Shown here piece after piece: positions 1 to 11,369 of a stretch of DNA of 64,000 bases; within the stretch, counting starts at the first letter, position 1; the number at the start of each line of letters is the position of its first letter. Source of the stretch: Asterias rubens (lineage: Eukaryota > Echinodermata > Asteroidea > Forcipulatida > Asteriidae); the NCBI RefSeq assembly GCF_902459465.1, contig NC_047068.1, positions 17,817,195-17,881,194 of the forward strand. The letters run 5' to 3'. Made by a program: the position numbers and the translations under genes. The notes below the pieces were generated by a model. It did not search any database and was not told the origin of the DNA. It saw only the letters and a program-made list of their open reading frames with translations.

Positions 1-137
1 CCAGCCGTGAGGCCGGGTGGCGTACGATGTTCTGGCGGGCCAGCGGCCGTGAGGTGTGGCCGGTGCCGAGTGAACGCTCACTACCATACCCATTGATGTC
101 CTTCACCAATCCTCACTACCGTTGAGTTGAGTCTTCG
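1..137 (+). other. GC-rich possible end of a retroelement polyprotein
   Basis: The first 115 bases are much richer in GC than what follows and stay open in frame 3 to TGA near 116. The frame contains WRASGREVWP, which recalls the (T)RSGR-V-PP stretch at the C-terminus of many Ty3/Gypsy polyproteins. A run of CAT triplets and a purine/pyrimidine tract at 215-235 follow. The match is short and by eye only. Confidence 0.2.
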
Positions 138-1013
138 ATGACATCTGGGATTCTCCACGCTGGTTCATCATCATCATCATCATCGCTAGACCCTGGCCTA
201 GATTCTCACCATTATTGGAGGTACCTCCCCCCCTCAGTTGTCCCTCTCATTCTCGTTATTTTCTCACCACAATTATATTTATCTCGATGTATTTATTTAA
301 ATTCCCCTTGGGGTCTTTTGTATGTAATTTTCGTTGCTAATTTGGTATTATATTAAATAACTTTAATTTCTTGTTCCTAAACTTGACTCCATTTACATTC
401 ATTTCTATTGTTGGTCCTTCCCTTTAATGTTCTGTTATGTTGTTTCATTTTGGTATGTGACTTCGTAACAACTCTAAAACAAATCCTGGTCATGATTAAT
501 CCGGGTCCCATGGTCCTGTTTCTGGGTCAGTATGACCTGCCAAAGAGTTAAATGACGTATGAACTGAGTTTAAATACGTATCTTAAAACCAATTTCTGTG
601 TTCGACCCAAAATGGGTCAGGCCCCTGGGTCCAAAATAGTGAACACTATTAGTGTAACGGTCAAAATAATATAGTGACTTGTCATCTACGCCTCTTTCGA
701 GCATTTTGTACCAAATGTTCTCTGTGTAAATATTTCGTATTACTATTCCAAGAACTACACTACAACTGCAACTATAGACTATTGTCTTTCCATTGTGCTT
801 TACAACAATGCTGTCTTTAATCCCTTTTACAGTTATTAATTTGTTTTGTTTACTGAAGATGTTTGAAGTGGTATCGCATACATACATAATTGGACACATT
901 ATGTAGACTAAACTGAGTATTTAAAAAAATGAGAAAGAAAATGTTGCCACGTGCAGTATTTGTAAAACTGATGGTAAATAATATTTAAAAAAATACACAA
1001 TTTCTTCACTTAG
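138..1013. other. upstream intron or intergenic sequence, nothing recognised
   Basis: The stretch is AT-rich. A 109-codon minus-strand frame (899-570) is the longest open run; it has no recognisable motif, and no splice sites were found that would tie it to a gene. Part of it must be intron of paralogue A. Confidence 0.4.
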
Positions 1014-1139
1014 CATTTGGGATCATTCCTACACCGGTGTTTGAAGTGACTGTCCAAAACACTGATGAAAAGGACGACCCTGAGCCTGATAATGCACATG
1101 ATAAGTCCAGTCCCGATTTAGATTCTTCGTCTGACATGG
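1014..1139 (+). CDS. paralogue A, stalk exon (42 codons, phase 1-1)
   Basis: The acceptor is cacttag/CATTTG and the donor ATGG/GTTAGT. The peptide is rich in Asp, Glu, Ser and Pro with no cysteine, as expected of an extracellular stalk. It begins like the stalk exon of the downstream receptor. Confidence 0.68.
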
Positions 1140-2100
1140 GTTAGTATACAATAATTCAGGTTTCATAACGTTTGTTTAACACTATAATTGTGTGAAAAAA
1201 ATCTTGTTACTCGCCACTGGAGGACATTTAGGACGAACAGGTGCAGTACCCCAAATTCAGAGCTGCTTAAGCACAAAAAAGAGCGATGCACAACAAAATA
1301 ATGCTTAGCAGAATAAGGTTACCAGCCCAAAAGCATTTCACATGTACAATACTATGTGACTGGTTTCTGCTCATTTCTGTTAGCTAAGTTCATCTTTCTC
1401 GAATGTTCGTCTCTTCAAAACTATACGCACATAATGTAAATTTACCCGAGTGGTATGTCTGCTGTCACCTAGCGTTCCAAAGTCTCTCATTCTTATTTAT
1501 TTTGTTTACTTATATAGGGTTACCAGTGGCTGTAGTTGGAGTAGTTGTATGTTGCGGTGGTGTCACCTTGGTGGCTATGGGATTGTTGTTCAAACGAAGA
1601 AATGGTACGTATATATAGGCCTACTTGTTGTATGAACAAGAACCTGCTCAAAAACAATAAATTTATTAAAAGTTTGTATCGTTCCTAATGCTCAGTGAAG
1701 GCGACAATCTGTTTTATATAAACATTGGTTTGGAATTAAAAAGCCCAATATTGATACTTGTTTCTTTGGTTTACATATCATTCTTGTTAACTCAATTTTC
1801 TTGTTGAAAACTGTGTTATTTGGCAATCAGCAGTATTCATCATCTTTTAATTTTAGTGTTATTGTGCTGATTATGTATTGGAGCCAAGAACAATTTTGTG
1901 GATTTGGGCGATTTCTAAATTGTCATTAATGTTTACTATTAGTTTCAGGGATGTTGCCTGTTCCACAACATGATTGTACAGCAGCCTATTCAAAGCCCAA
2001 ACAAGAGACCGGCCGTCCAGACAAATTCCACCCAAGCAATGACCTCTCCCACATCAAACTTGATCAGCAGGATTTCGGTGGCACCGAAACCATGGTGTAA
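1014..2100 (+). CDS. 3' part of a TNFR-superfamily-like type I receptor (paralogue A, truncated by window edge)
   Basis: Three exons, 1014-1139, 1518-1604 and 1949-2100, each have good acceptors and donors, all in phase 1. They encode an acidic Ser/Asp-rich stalk (begins FGIIPTP), a single hydrophobic helix (LPVAVVGVVVCCGGVTLVAM) followed by the basic stop-transfer FKRRN, and a 49-residue tail ending at TAA. The tail carries KPKQETG, a match to the TRAF2 consensus (P/S/A/T)-x-(Q/E)-E, then RPDKFHP. Exon order, phases, stalk start (GIIPT against GVIPT) and tail (QETG..P..FHP) match the complete receptor at 37258-39743, so the two are paralogues. No exon with a six-cysteine domain or signal peptide is visible in positions 1-1013; they should lie upstream. 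Membership of the TNFR family is inferred from the paralogue. The stop codon lies inside a consensus splice donor (GT|GTAAGT at 2095-2102), so the tail might be longer in some transcripts. Confidence 0.72.
1518..1604 (+). CDS. paralogue A, transmembrane exon (29 codons, phase 1-1)
   Basis: The acceptor is tatatag/GGTTAC and the donor AATG/GTACGT. The exon encodes about 22 hydrophobic residues with a CC pair, then FKRRN as the cytoplasmic anchor. Confidence 0.75.
1949..2100 (+). CDS. paralogue A, cytoplasmic-tail exon with TRAF-type motif
   Basis: The acceptor is gtttcag/GGATG and the frame ends at TAA 2098-2100. PKQET fits a major TRAF2-binding motif. No AATAAA is seen close downstream, so the transcript end is unknown. 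Confidence 0.7.
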
Positions 2101-2149
2101 GTTTCTTAGCAATTTAATGTAGAGACCCGTTTCTACATTATTATTGCAG

Positions 2150-2367
2150 ACAGACAAAACAACTCAAAACACAACACGCAGAAAGAGAGGATGGCCCGGG
2201 AAAAAAGTGTTAGCGAAGATCGAACTGACGCTTTAGAAGGAAATGAGATGCCAGTCAAAAACGGTATGACAGATAGAAATGAAAGTCCTTTCTATGGTAT
2301 ACATGATTATGGGTTTCTGGGTTTCCGGCTGGTTCCTGGTAACTATAATTTTGTCATGCTTATCTAG
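2150..2367 (+). other. candidate alternative tail exon of paralogue A, interrupted by a repeat
   Basis: After the acceptor attattgcag at 2149, phase 1 stays open to TAG at 2365-2367, which fits the phase-1 donors of the upstream exons. A mobile-looking block starts at 2234, just after a 17-bp direct repeat that lies inside this frame. Without that block, the frame would continue in sequence after 2845 to TAA near 2979. No conserved motif is seen, so this may be chance. Confidence 0.22.
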
Positions 2368-2845
2368 GTTTTGTTCTTAGGCCGTGCCCGAATTGGTGGC
2401 TATGGCTGCGGCAACGACCATTGCCAGGGATGTTGCTAAGGGCGTCCTATACTTCAATGCATGATGACGCGGCGATCAAGCCGTAGCCGTAGTCGTAGCC
2501 GCCAATTCGGATCCGGCCTTAGGCAGAGCTCTATGAAACCGAGTCTGGTACTGAAAGCAGTTACTATGGTAATCGTGAACAGGGCTTTGGGTGATAGACT
2601 TGTAAACGTCCAGTGGACGTTGGGTTAGTCTTAGACTTAGGTCAAAGGAGGATGGACGATGTGTGATGGATGGATGGACTGCGGGTGATGGTAGACTTGT
2701 AAACGACTGGCTGACGTTACAATGTGGGACCAGGTCATAAATAAAGAAGACTCACACCCCACCCGATGGTCAAGGCGGCCTCCATTTTTAAATTGTACCA
2801 AACATGTGTTGCAATTTGACAACTCTTTAGATCGAACTGACGCTT
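2217..2845. mobile_element. repeat copy 1 bounded by a 17-bp direct repeat
   Basis: AGATCGAACTGACGCTT occurs at 2217-2233 and again at 2829-2845. The enclosed 595 bp are repeated at about 3333-3773, without the flanking 17-mers. A long target-site duplication points to retroposition or a similar insertion. The copy also contains a 145-bp element at 2378-2522. Confidence 0.6.
2378..2522. mobile_element. MITE (family TAGGCC...GGCCTA), inserted in repeat copy 1
   Basis: The ends are imperfect inverted repeats: TAGGCCGTGCCCGAATTGG on the left, and CCAATTCGGATCCGGCCTTA on the right. The middle contains the complementary runs ggctatggctgcgg and ccgtagtcgtagcc. The second repeat copy (near 3461-3475) lacks it, giving a natural empty site. 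Related elements lie at 13670-13790 and 14143-14270. Confidence 0.65.
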
Positions 2846-3332
2846 GTGGTAGTGCGCTAATGTTCATTCTCGATTTCACGAAGCATTCGTACACGTTGCC
2901 TTCGGATTGGGTGCTTTTGGCTTTTCAAGCGTCTGTTATAAAACGAATATGGTTGGACAGTTATGTTTCAAAAGTATAAACTATGACGACTCACGCAAAT
3001 ATCTCGCGACATTGTCTGGTTTCTTTTTACTTCGTGAACTACGGTTCACCATTTTGTTCAGTCAAAAATGTAAGACAATATGGCGGACTGTGTTGGTTCA
3101 CTAAGTAAAAAGATAACCACACCACTTGCCTAGGTATAGAATTTTGTAGCCCAAAACGCCCAATCAAAAGGCAATGTGTCCGATTGAGGATGAGTTGTTG
3201 ATATTGATTGGCAGTGTGGCGTCACACTTTGCTTGTATAAATTCAAACTTCCATCCATCCCTTTATGAAATCGGCCTAACTCAATTTTGTTGAGCTGCTT
3301 AAACAGACTATTGCTTAACCACTTTCTATTTA

Positions 3333-3773
3333 GAAAGAAATGAGATGTCAGTCAAAAACGGTATGACAGATAGAAATGAAAGTCCTCTCTATAGTATACA
3401 TGATTATGGGTTTCTGGGTTTCCGGCTGGTTCCTGGTAACTAATTTGGTTATGCTTATCTAGGTTTTGTTCTATGAAACAGAGTCTGGTACTGAAAACGG
3501 TTACTATGGTAATCGTGAACAGGGCTTTGGGTGATAGACTTGTAAACGTCCAGTGGACGTTGGGTTAGTCTTAGACTTAGGTCAAAGGAGGATGGACGAT
3601 GTGTGATGGATGGATGGACTGCGGGTGATGGTAGACTTGTAAACGACTGAATGACGTTTACAATGTGGGACCAGGTCGTAAATAAAGAAGACCCCCACCC
3701 CACCCGATGGTCAAGGCGGCCTCCATTTTTAAATTGTACCAAACTTGTGTAGGCTGTTGCAATTTGACAACTC
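3333..3773. repeat. repeat copy 2 (partner of 2234-2828, without the MITE)
   Basis: It is collinear with copy 1 from tagaa(a/g)(g)aaatgagatg to caatttgacaactcttt. Differences are scattered, with no sign of protein-coding constraint. Confidence 0.7.
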
Positions 3774-6700
3774 TTTGCTTCATTGGTGTAGTCTTCTGAA
3801 TCAGATTCGATTTTCTTTTATCTCTACACGAAGCAGTCTTTTATTAGACTAGTAGACATCTACCTACTTTGGAAACTATATGTGAACAAATTCAATGCAT
3901 ACCATTGAATGCATGTATGAAAGTTGTTGATTGGGCAAAACATAATCAGACATTTTTTGCAACGATGTTGATTGTTAAAATCCTTCATCTTAAAGCTTGT
4001 CTGCTGTGTAATTTAAGAGTCAAACTATATTCAGCTCCGTTGTATAATAATATTTGAGATTTTTTTAAAATATTTCTCTGTTCTTGGTTTTACCAATAAG
4101 AAAAAATTAACGTAGCTTTGTTGTTTTTAACACACAGTTCAAGTGAATTAATGTAAAAGATAGGAGTATAATTTTGAGTTACAACTTGCGTTAAATATTT
4201 TTATTGGCCATGTGTTTTAAGCATATTATTTTTTAGATTATTGTGTTTTATCATTGTTTGCATGGTGTTTTGAATGATTTGTTTTAGCTATTTCTCCAAT
4301 CATGTACTTGTCTTCAAGCTAAAACCTTATACCAGTGAATCTGAAAGTTACAAAGGGAAAATCAAATCACAGAGACATCAGTCAATTGCTATATCATCCA
4401 CTAATACAAGTTCAAGACCGACATTGGTTGTTTTGGTTTTTTTTCCACACCGGGTGGCCGTCGGCTAAATTACTATCAACTCAAATTGGAATTGGAATAA
4501 TGCTGAATGGGTTGATTCTACTATTATATGCTATAGAGCCTACGTATACAATCAAGGTTCAAGCTATGAAAAAATCATCATAGTAATCACAACAATATTT
4601 ACGGCTTCTACAAACAATTTGTTTTGACCCGTAGGTCAACTCATAGATTTGCATAAACCTTGCGTACAGAATACCTTGAACTCTGTCCCCCAGACAACAA
4701 AACAAGCTCGCAGACTCCCACGGTTTTTTACACCTTTTTAAGCATCGTTATTTATAAAGGCCTACAAGTAGTGTTGACCCATTGTGTTAGTTTTAGTATG
4801 GATGATCAAGGAAATAGGAATATAGCATTACAGGATTATGGTTTTTCCCGATCAAAAACATTGTGTTTTATGTTGCTACCGATGTGGAAAGTGGTTTAGT
4901 TTGAAGTTGACACAAACACTCATTACTCACACGATATTTCATTACTATGGGCGTTCAATTAGACATTTTTGTTTAGGGTGCAAGCGGGGTTAAATACATA
5001 ATTTGTGGAGGATAATATTGGACCAATCATTTATCTATTTCTGGAATCCATTTTGGATGTTGGCAATTAGGGCAAGATTCTGGGTGGTTGACATGTCCTG
5101 TCTAGTTACGCCACTGTTCATGGGGTTACCTTATATTTTAGTTATTGTATTGTATTGTGTCTTTGTTAAATAGTTCTTGTGGCTTAGTTACAGTTTGTTT
5201 TAGCGCATGTGCATGCATTGTTTTAGAGGCAAAGTATTCCTTTGGTTTTTGGAACCATACAAAATGTAGCTTTTGCAATGAAAAGGTGATTGCATTTTTT
5301 TTAGACATCGCCTTAAATCTGGAGCAATATATATTATGTCCACACACTGAGGAAAAATAATCCGTATAGGGAATACACAATCTAAAAAGCGTTCGCTTTT
5401 GTGGCATAAAAACTAATAGCCTTTTTCGTTTTATAAATAACCACATTACTTTGAAGTTTCTCGAAACGCTTTATATTATCGAAACTGCTGTATAGGTTCT
5501 AAACCAAAAGCTTACTTTGCCATTAAAACGTATTGGACCCTACCTGAATTCCCTTTTAACGTAGACAAGATTGTATAATGAATTCTACTATTATATTTGC
5601 ATTTTAATTTTTTAGCATAGTGTACTTGAGTCGTATTTGCAATTCTTTCCGATTTTTAATAAATGCAAAATATTATTTGCCTGCCTAGTTAATACTACCT
5701 CACGTCTCTATATTTTGAGAATGTTGGTGTTATGGTTGTTTTTTGATGGGGCGGCTTCTGTTGGCAATTTACGGGCAACCAGTTCCAGGCAGTAGAAGAA
5801 GAAACATCACACCGTAACGTCCACACCATTTTCTTAAGACAGTAGGCCTAGTAGAAAAAATGTGTCGTACTTCCAAAGTGTTCATTTTTTCACTTGCCTC
5901 AAAATTGCCTGTGAAAACTCCTTGTGTGAAATTGCCATAAAGGTAACTTTTAAAACCATGGGCGTCGGGCAGAATTTTTTTTTTTTTAAATGCCCCCATG
6001 TTCTACCAGACCTGTGATCGGTGTATAGCTTAGTGCTGGGTCTACGTACTAAGCCTTATCCATTTTTATGCAACGGGAGTGTCTGAGCATTAAACTTGCT
6101 ACACGGAGAGAAATATCTTGCTTACTGAAATAGGGTTACCAGATAAAATTCAATCAAGTTTAAATGGGGCTAATGTAAGCAGTATAGCCTGCTTAACAGC
6201 TTTGTAAAATTAATACCATTTTTAAAATCGGGCCTTGTTCTTGGAGCGACTGCTAATGTGGAACATAACCAACTCTAGCAAGCTAGCATAATTATGGTGG
6301 TAGTACGTGGCAACAACATGTCCAAAACTATGAAGTCCATGCCACACAGGGCAATTATTCCACTCATGTAAGGCAACCACTTTCACTGCTATAATGCACA
6401 ATGAAAGACACAATGGTCTTAAGTGCGGTATATTTCCATAATGAGAAATGTGAAATTTCAAAATGAGATTTCTTGTTAGTGGTTGCCTGAAATCGCCTCA
6501 TGTGACCATGGGCCTTTACAGTTATATTATTTAGTGGAAACAATGCTTTATAATTACCTGAAATTATGAAACAATCCCATGTGTGGTGATGCAACTTAAG
6601 ACAAAGCAAAATGGCAAATTATATCCGTGAGTTGGTTTATTTCCTGGTTATCCTGAGTGCGTCAAAAAAATATAATTTCCAATGTTTATGTTATCGGTGA

Positions 6701-7640
6701 CAAAGGTCGCTTGGCGGCAAGGTCCCTGGGAAACGGTTTTTTGCGCGTCCTAGTCTTGATTGGTGACGCGTGTTTTTTTTTTTTTTTCACCACTAGATGG
6801 CGCGAAATCGACTGGTTTGGAGGCATGACTCGGAAGGACTTGACAAATCTACGAAAATAGTATTGTGTAATACAGATTTCTAATAACAAAACAAAGTTTA
6901 AATAATGGTAAGAAATCTTGAAATAAAATAAAATAAAAACAATCAACAAAACGCACCATGATTCATTTGTGTTTTGAGGAATTTGCTAGTCTCGGTGACC
7001 TAATAACTTTGAGTTTCAAAGCATAACACAAAGGTATGCAGAATATTTTTCTGAACCAAAAAGAGAAACTCAACAATAAAGGAAGAAAACCTGTTAACCG
7101 TTTAGCCTATTATTTGTAATACACAATTTAGGGAGAAAAAAACTCAAAGCAGTGTGGCGAGTCTAATTATTATTACTCTGACGAGCGCCCTCTCTCATGA
7201 AATGAAAAATGCATGCTTCCTTCCCTTCGATAGACTCCATGTTTTCTCACAGACCATCCTTTTATCCCCCGGTAGTAATCCACATTTTATTGCGAAATCG
7301 GTCTACAAAAGCGAGACAAGATGATATAGGTAAGTAAACTAATACCCATAGCATCCAGAGGAAACTTTCTTTTGGGAAAATGTGTTTTAAAAACCAACAA
7401 AAATTAAGAAAACTTTAGGCTTCACTTATTTAAAAAGGTGAGGCGGCGATTTTGAAACAACACACGCGGTGTGGAATTATTTTAGTCGAGCTCGTACACT
7501 TAAAAAGAGAAAAGCCCTTCTACAAATGTTTTAAATGTGTACAAGACTGACTATTTTGTTATAAATTGTAGACATGGTGTTGTGTACGTGAAGGGGTAAA
7601 TTTTGCGTATTTGCACAATTTATGGGGGTGCTTGATTGAC
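3774..7640. other. gene-free AT-rich stretch
   Basis: No exon with convincing splice sites and motif was found on either strand. Open frames are under 105 codons. There are poly-A/T runs at 5977-5988 and 6774-6787. Confidence 0.45.
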
Positions 7641-7680
7641 TAGACTAGCTAGTTTAGGCCTTGGTTGTTGGTGGGGTTGG

Positions 7681-7718
7681 CCATGGAGCAATAAACTAAC
7701 TAGTTTATTGCTCCATGG
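7681..7718. repeat. perfect 18-bp hairpin
   Basis: CCATGGAGCAATAAACTA, a two-base loop (AC), then the exact reverse complement. It lies just outside the inverted-repeat element that starts near 7727. Confidence 0.85.
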
Positions 7719-7726
7719 GTGGGCAT

Positions 7727-8541
7727 ACTCCTAGAACTATTTCAGTTTCGTCCGACTATATCATCACCCGTAACCTCATAGGTTTATATCTCTCACGTGT
7801 TAAAACTTGAACGATCATGGTTCAATCATTGTTCAATGAATTTTGGAATCAGAAATCTCTCTTTATTTTAATTTTAATCTCGCCAAAATTAGGCTCTATG
7901 TATGTGTCCTTTGATATCTCAATGTCCTAGGGGGCGACCAGAGAACCCACTCCGCAATCTCAAAAAATGTTAAAAGTTATAAATTCTTACCGTAATTCAG
8001 TCCCCAACTACTCCACGACACGTGACGAGCGTGCGCATATTATTTTTTTCCCAGGGCAAATGTGGAGAATTATAGCACACGATCGTCCGTCCTAGAATAA
8101 TAAAAATACTCGATCCGTGCTTTGTGTACAAAATATATGGACACGCGTCTAGGAATCAGACGTCTTGTTCCCAAACTGGTCCATATGTTTTTGTACGCAA
8201 AGCACGGATTGAGTGGTTTTTTATTCTAGGACAAACATGTGTAGATAATTTTCCACGTTTGTCTTGGGAAAAAAATAATATGCGCACGCTCGTCACGTTT
8301 GTAACTTTTAACATTTTTTTAAATTGCGGAGTGGGTTCTCTGGTCGCCCCCTCGGACATTGAGATATCAAAGGACACATGGAGCCTATTTTTGGCCAGAT
8401 TAAAATAAAAATAAAGAGAGATTTCTGATTCAAAAATTCATTGAACAATGATTGAACCATGATCGTTTAACGCGTGAGAGATATAAACCTATGAGGTTAC
8501 GGGAGACGATAGCCCGACGAAACCGAAATAGTCCTAGGATT
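7727..8541. mobile_element. palindromic TIR element, ends CTCCTAGAACTAT / ATAGTCCTAGGAT
   Basis: Two arms of about 400 bp (7727-8141 and 8178-8541) fold back on each other across a loop of roughly 40 bp. Examples are gtacaaaatatatgga near 8128 against tccatatgtttttgtac near 8180, and ctcataggtttatatctctcacg near 7785 against its complement near 8475. The termini recur at 11370 and 12920. No transposase frame is present. Confidence 0.7.
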
Positions 8542-8873
8542 AGGGTGGGCAGAGTACAAGGGAGGGGCCGTGGCATATCAATTTGTAATGACAATTAAGC
8601 CGCTGCAGTGTGAAACCCCCTGCGTACGCGCGTTTCTGAGCAAAAACCAACGCATTTCACTCTTTTTTCGTCACACTCACTACTCCTTACTCCTTTACTG
8701 TGTGAACTTGTTGTTTGCAGAAAAAGAAAGATGAATACATCCCCTTTTACATAGTATCTCTTTTTTGGAGATTACTATTATTTTTCCTCTGTAATTTTTC
8801 GATTTAAAACTTGTAGTTTCGTACCGTTTTGCGTGAGAAACTAAAAAATAACGTCATTTTTTACAACCTAGCA

Positions 8874-11061
8874 GGGTCATTCCGTGTCAAATCAACCAGT
8901 GGTCCCCAGGTGACCCTCTCAGATTTTGATGAAACTTCATCAGAATGATTGGATGTTGCAAAAATGAACACATACAAAAAAGCTAAGTCATATTCCATGT
9001 CGTTTTCGAGATATGACCGTTTGAAATTTGGCCAAGGCGGCCATTTTGTGCTCGCGCGAGACGCGAAAAGTGATTTTTGTGATAATTTCCGACTTTGAAA
9101 GCTCATAATTTAGTTTTTGTACCAGGTAGAGAGCTCAAATTCAGTATTCCATCTTACTTTTTGCCAAATTTCATGAATCTGCACTCAATTTAAATGTATT
9201 TCCTTTAATTTTCTAGTTATGGTCACCCAAAGTAGGCACTTTAATCAGCCGAAAATGTTTTTTGTGATTTTTGGGGTCACCCTGTGCCCACATGAGAGGT
9301 CAAATAAATCCTATATTCCCTAGGTATTATCTATGGGTGCATGTTTATACCCATAAGCAATTATAAGCTCACCAATGCAATAATTTAGAAATAGCATGGG
9401 CCCAAAGTTGGTTCCAGCCAGAAAAAGGTCAAAAAGACCCCGCCCGTCTTGACCCCGGTTGACCCCGCGATCAATTGAAATGTTTTTTGAAATTGATACC
9501 AGTTAAACATATATATTATATCTACTTATACACCAATTTTCAGCTTTGGCACTCAACTCCTTCATGGTGTGGTGGCAATTTGAATATTATATGTTTTTGG
9601 CACATTTTAATGTAATATCATACAGTATACATGTACATGTACATGCATGTACACATGTACAATACATGGTAAAATATGTTTGAAGCTTGTGTAACTTATT
9701 TTTTTCTGGCTAGCAAAAAAGTAAGTTTATTTGTGTTATTGTTTTTAGAAATGGGTTGATGATGCATGTTTTTAACTGCAATAAATAATTTAAGGCAGGT
9801 ACCACGAAGTGCTGCAAAATTCTCCCATAACACACAAAATATTGGAACCATACCCCAGTATGGAACCATACCCCAGTGTACCGTGTGTAGTTTCACTTGA
9901 AACATGGATCACACCACACAATACAAATTAAATCTGCCAGTACTTAACACTAACTATCTGTCATATTCTTCTCTGGTTTTAACCCAACCCCAGTCCCCTT
10001 TGTTTCCTCCATGCTATGTTTATGCTGGTTAAACTTTCCAATCACATGGTCACCTCATTTGCATATTAAACGCTGGTATTACTTTCCATACACTACTTTT
10101 TTAGAACAATACTTCTCTAATGTGTATCACATGCAAACACTCATTTCTCAAACAAAATATGTACTTGTGTATCACGCAGACACCACAGATGCCAATGCGT
10201 TGATGTTACTTTTTGCTAGCCAGAAAAAATAAGTTACACAAGCTTCAAACATATATTACCATGTATTGTATGTGTACATGAATGTACATGTACATGTACA
10301 CTGTATGATATTACATTAAAATGTGCCAAAAACATATAACATTCAAATTGCCACCACACCATGAAGGAGTTGAGTGCCAAAGCTGAAAATTGGTGTATAA
10401 GTAGATATAATATATATGTTTAACTGGTATCAATTTCAAAAAACATTTCAATTGATCGCGGGGTCAACCGGGGTCAAGACGGGCGGGGTCTTTTTGACCT
10501 TTTTCTGGCTGGAACCAACTTTGGGCCCATGCTATTTCTAAATTATTGCATTGGTGAGCTGATAATTGCTTATGGGTATAAACATGCACCCATAGATAAT
10601 ACCTAGGGAATATAGGATTTATTTGACCCCTCATGTGGGCACAGGGTGACCCCAAAAATCACAAAAAACATTTTTGGCTGATTAAAGTGCCTGTTTTAGG
10701 TGACCATAACTAGAAAATTAAAGGAGATACATCTAAATTGAGTGCAGATTCATGAAATTTGGCAAGAAGTAAGATGGAATACCAAATTTGAGCTCTCTAC
10801 CTGGTACAATAATTAAATTATGAGCTTTCAAAGTCGGAAATTATCAAAAAAATCACTTTTCGCGTCCCGCGCGAGCACAAAATGGCCGCCTCGACCAAAT
10901 TTCAATGGGTCATATCTCGCAAACGACATGGAGTATGACTTAGCTTTTTTGTATGTGTTCATTTGAGCCACATTCAATCATTCTGATGAAGTTTCATCAA
11001 AATCTGAGGGGGTCACCTGGGAACTTTTCTGAAAACTGGTTGATTTGACACGGAATGACCC
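8874..11061. mobile_element. 2.2-kb palindromic DNA transposon, non-autonomous
   Basis: The terminal GGGTCATTCCGTGTCAAATC is matched by its reverse complement at 11061, and AGCA flanks both sides as a 4-bp target duplication. The arms run 8874 to about 9724 and about 10206 to 11061, nearly identical over about 850 bp. The roughly 480-bp centre is unique and has no coding frame. The transposon superfamily could not be assigned. Confidence 0.8.
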
Positions 11062-11369
11062 AGCAGCCTTTCAAAAGGCCGTATCTAGGGCCCCCTAGCA
11101 TTGAGTTAAACTTTATTGTATAAGCTTTAATCTGGTGAGACAATCATTCTGATAGGAGCAATATTTCCTCCGTCAATCTGGGCAACAACAAGTTGAACCA
11201 ATAAACGATCTCGTAACAAATCCCCTATCACACTGCACAAAATCGATCAGTGCTTATAGTCACAGAGCCACACACAAATCCAGGAGCGCGCACGCGCTGC
11301 AGCAGTGTGTGTGTGTATATTCGATGTTGTCTTAGTTGACTTTTCAGTGTTATACAAATTCATATGCCT

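Noticed and set aside
2236-2367. FGE-sulfatase-like ending (GFLGFRLVPG)
   Set aside because: Only a few residues match, both repeat copies carry it in a non-coding repeat, and differences between copies change amino acids freely.
8124-8408. 94-codon frame as a gene
   Set aside because: It is the arm of a palindromic element; a mirror frame exists on the other strand.
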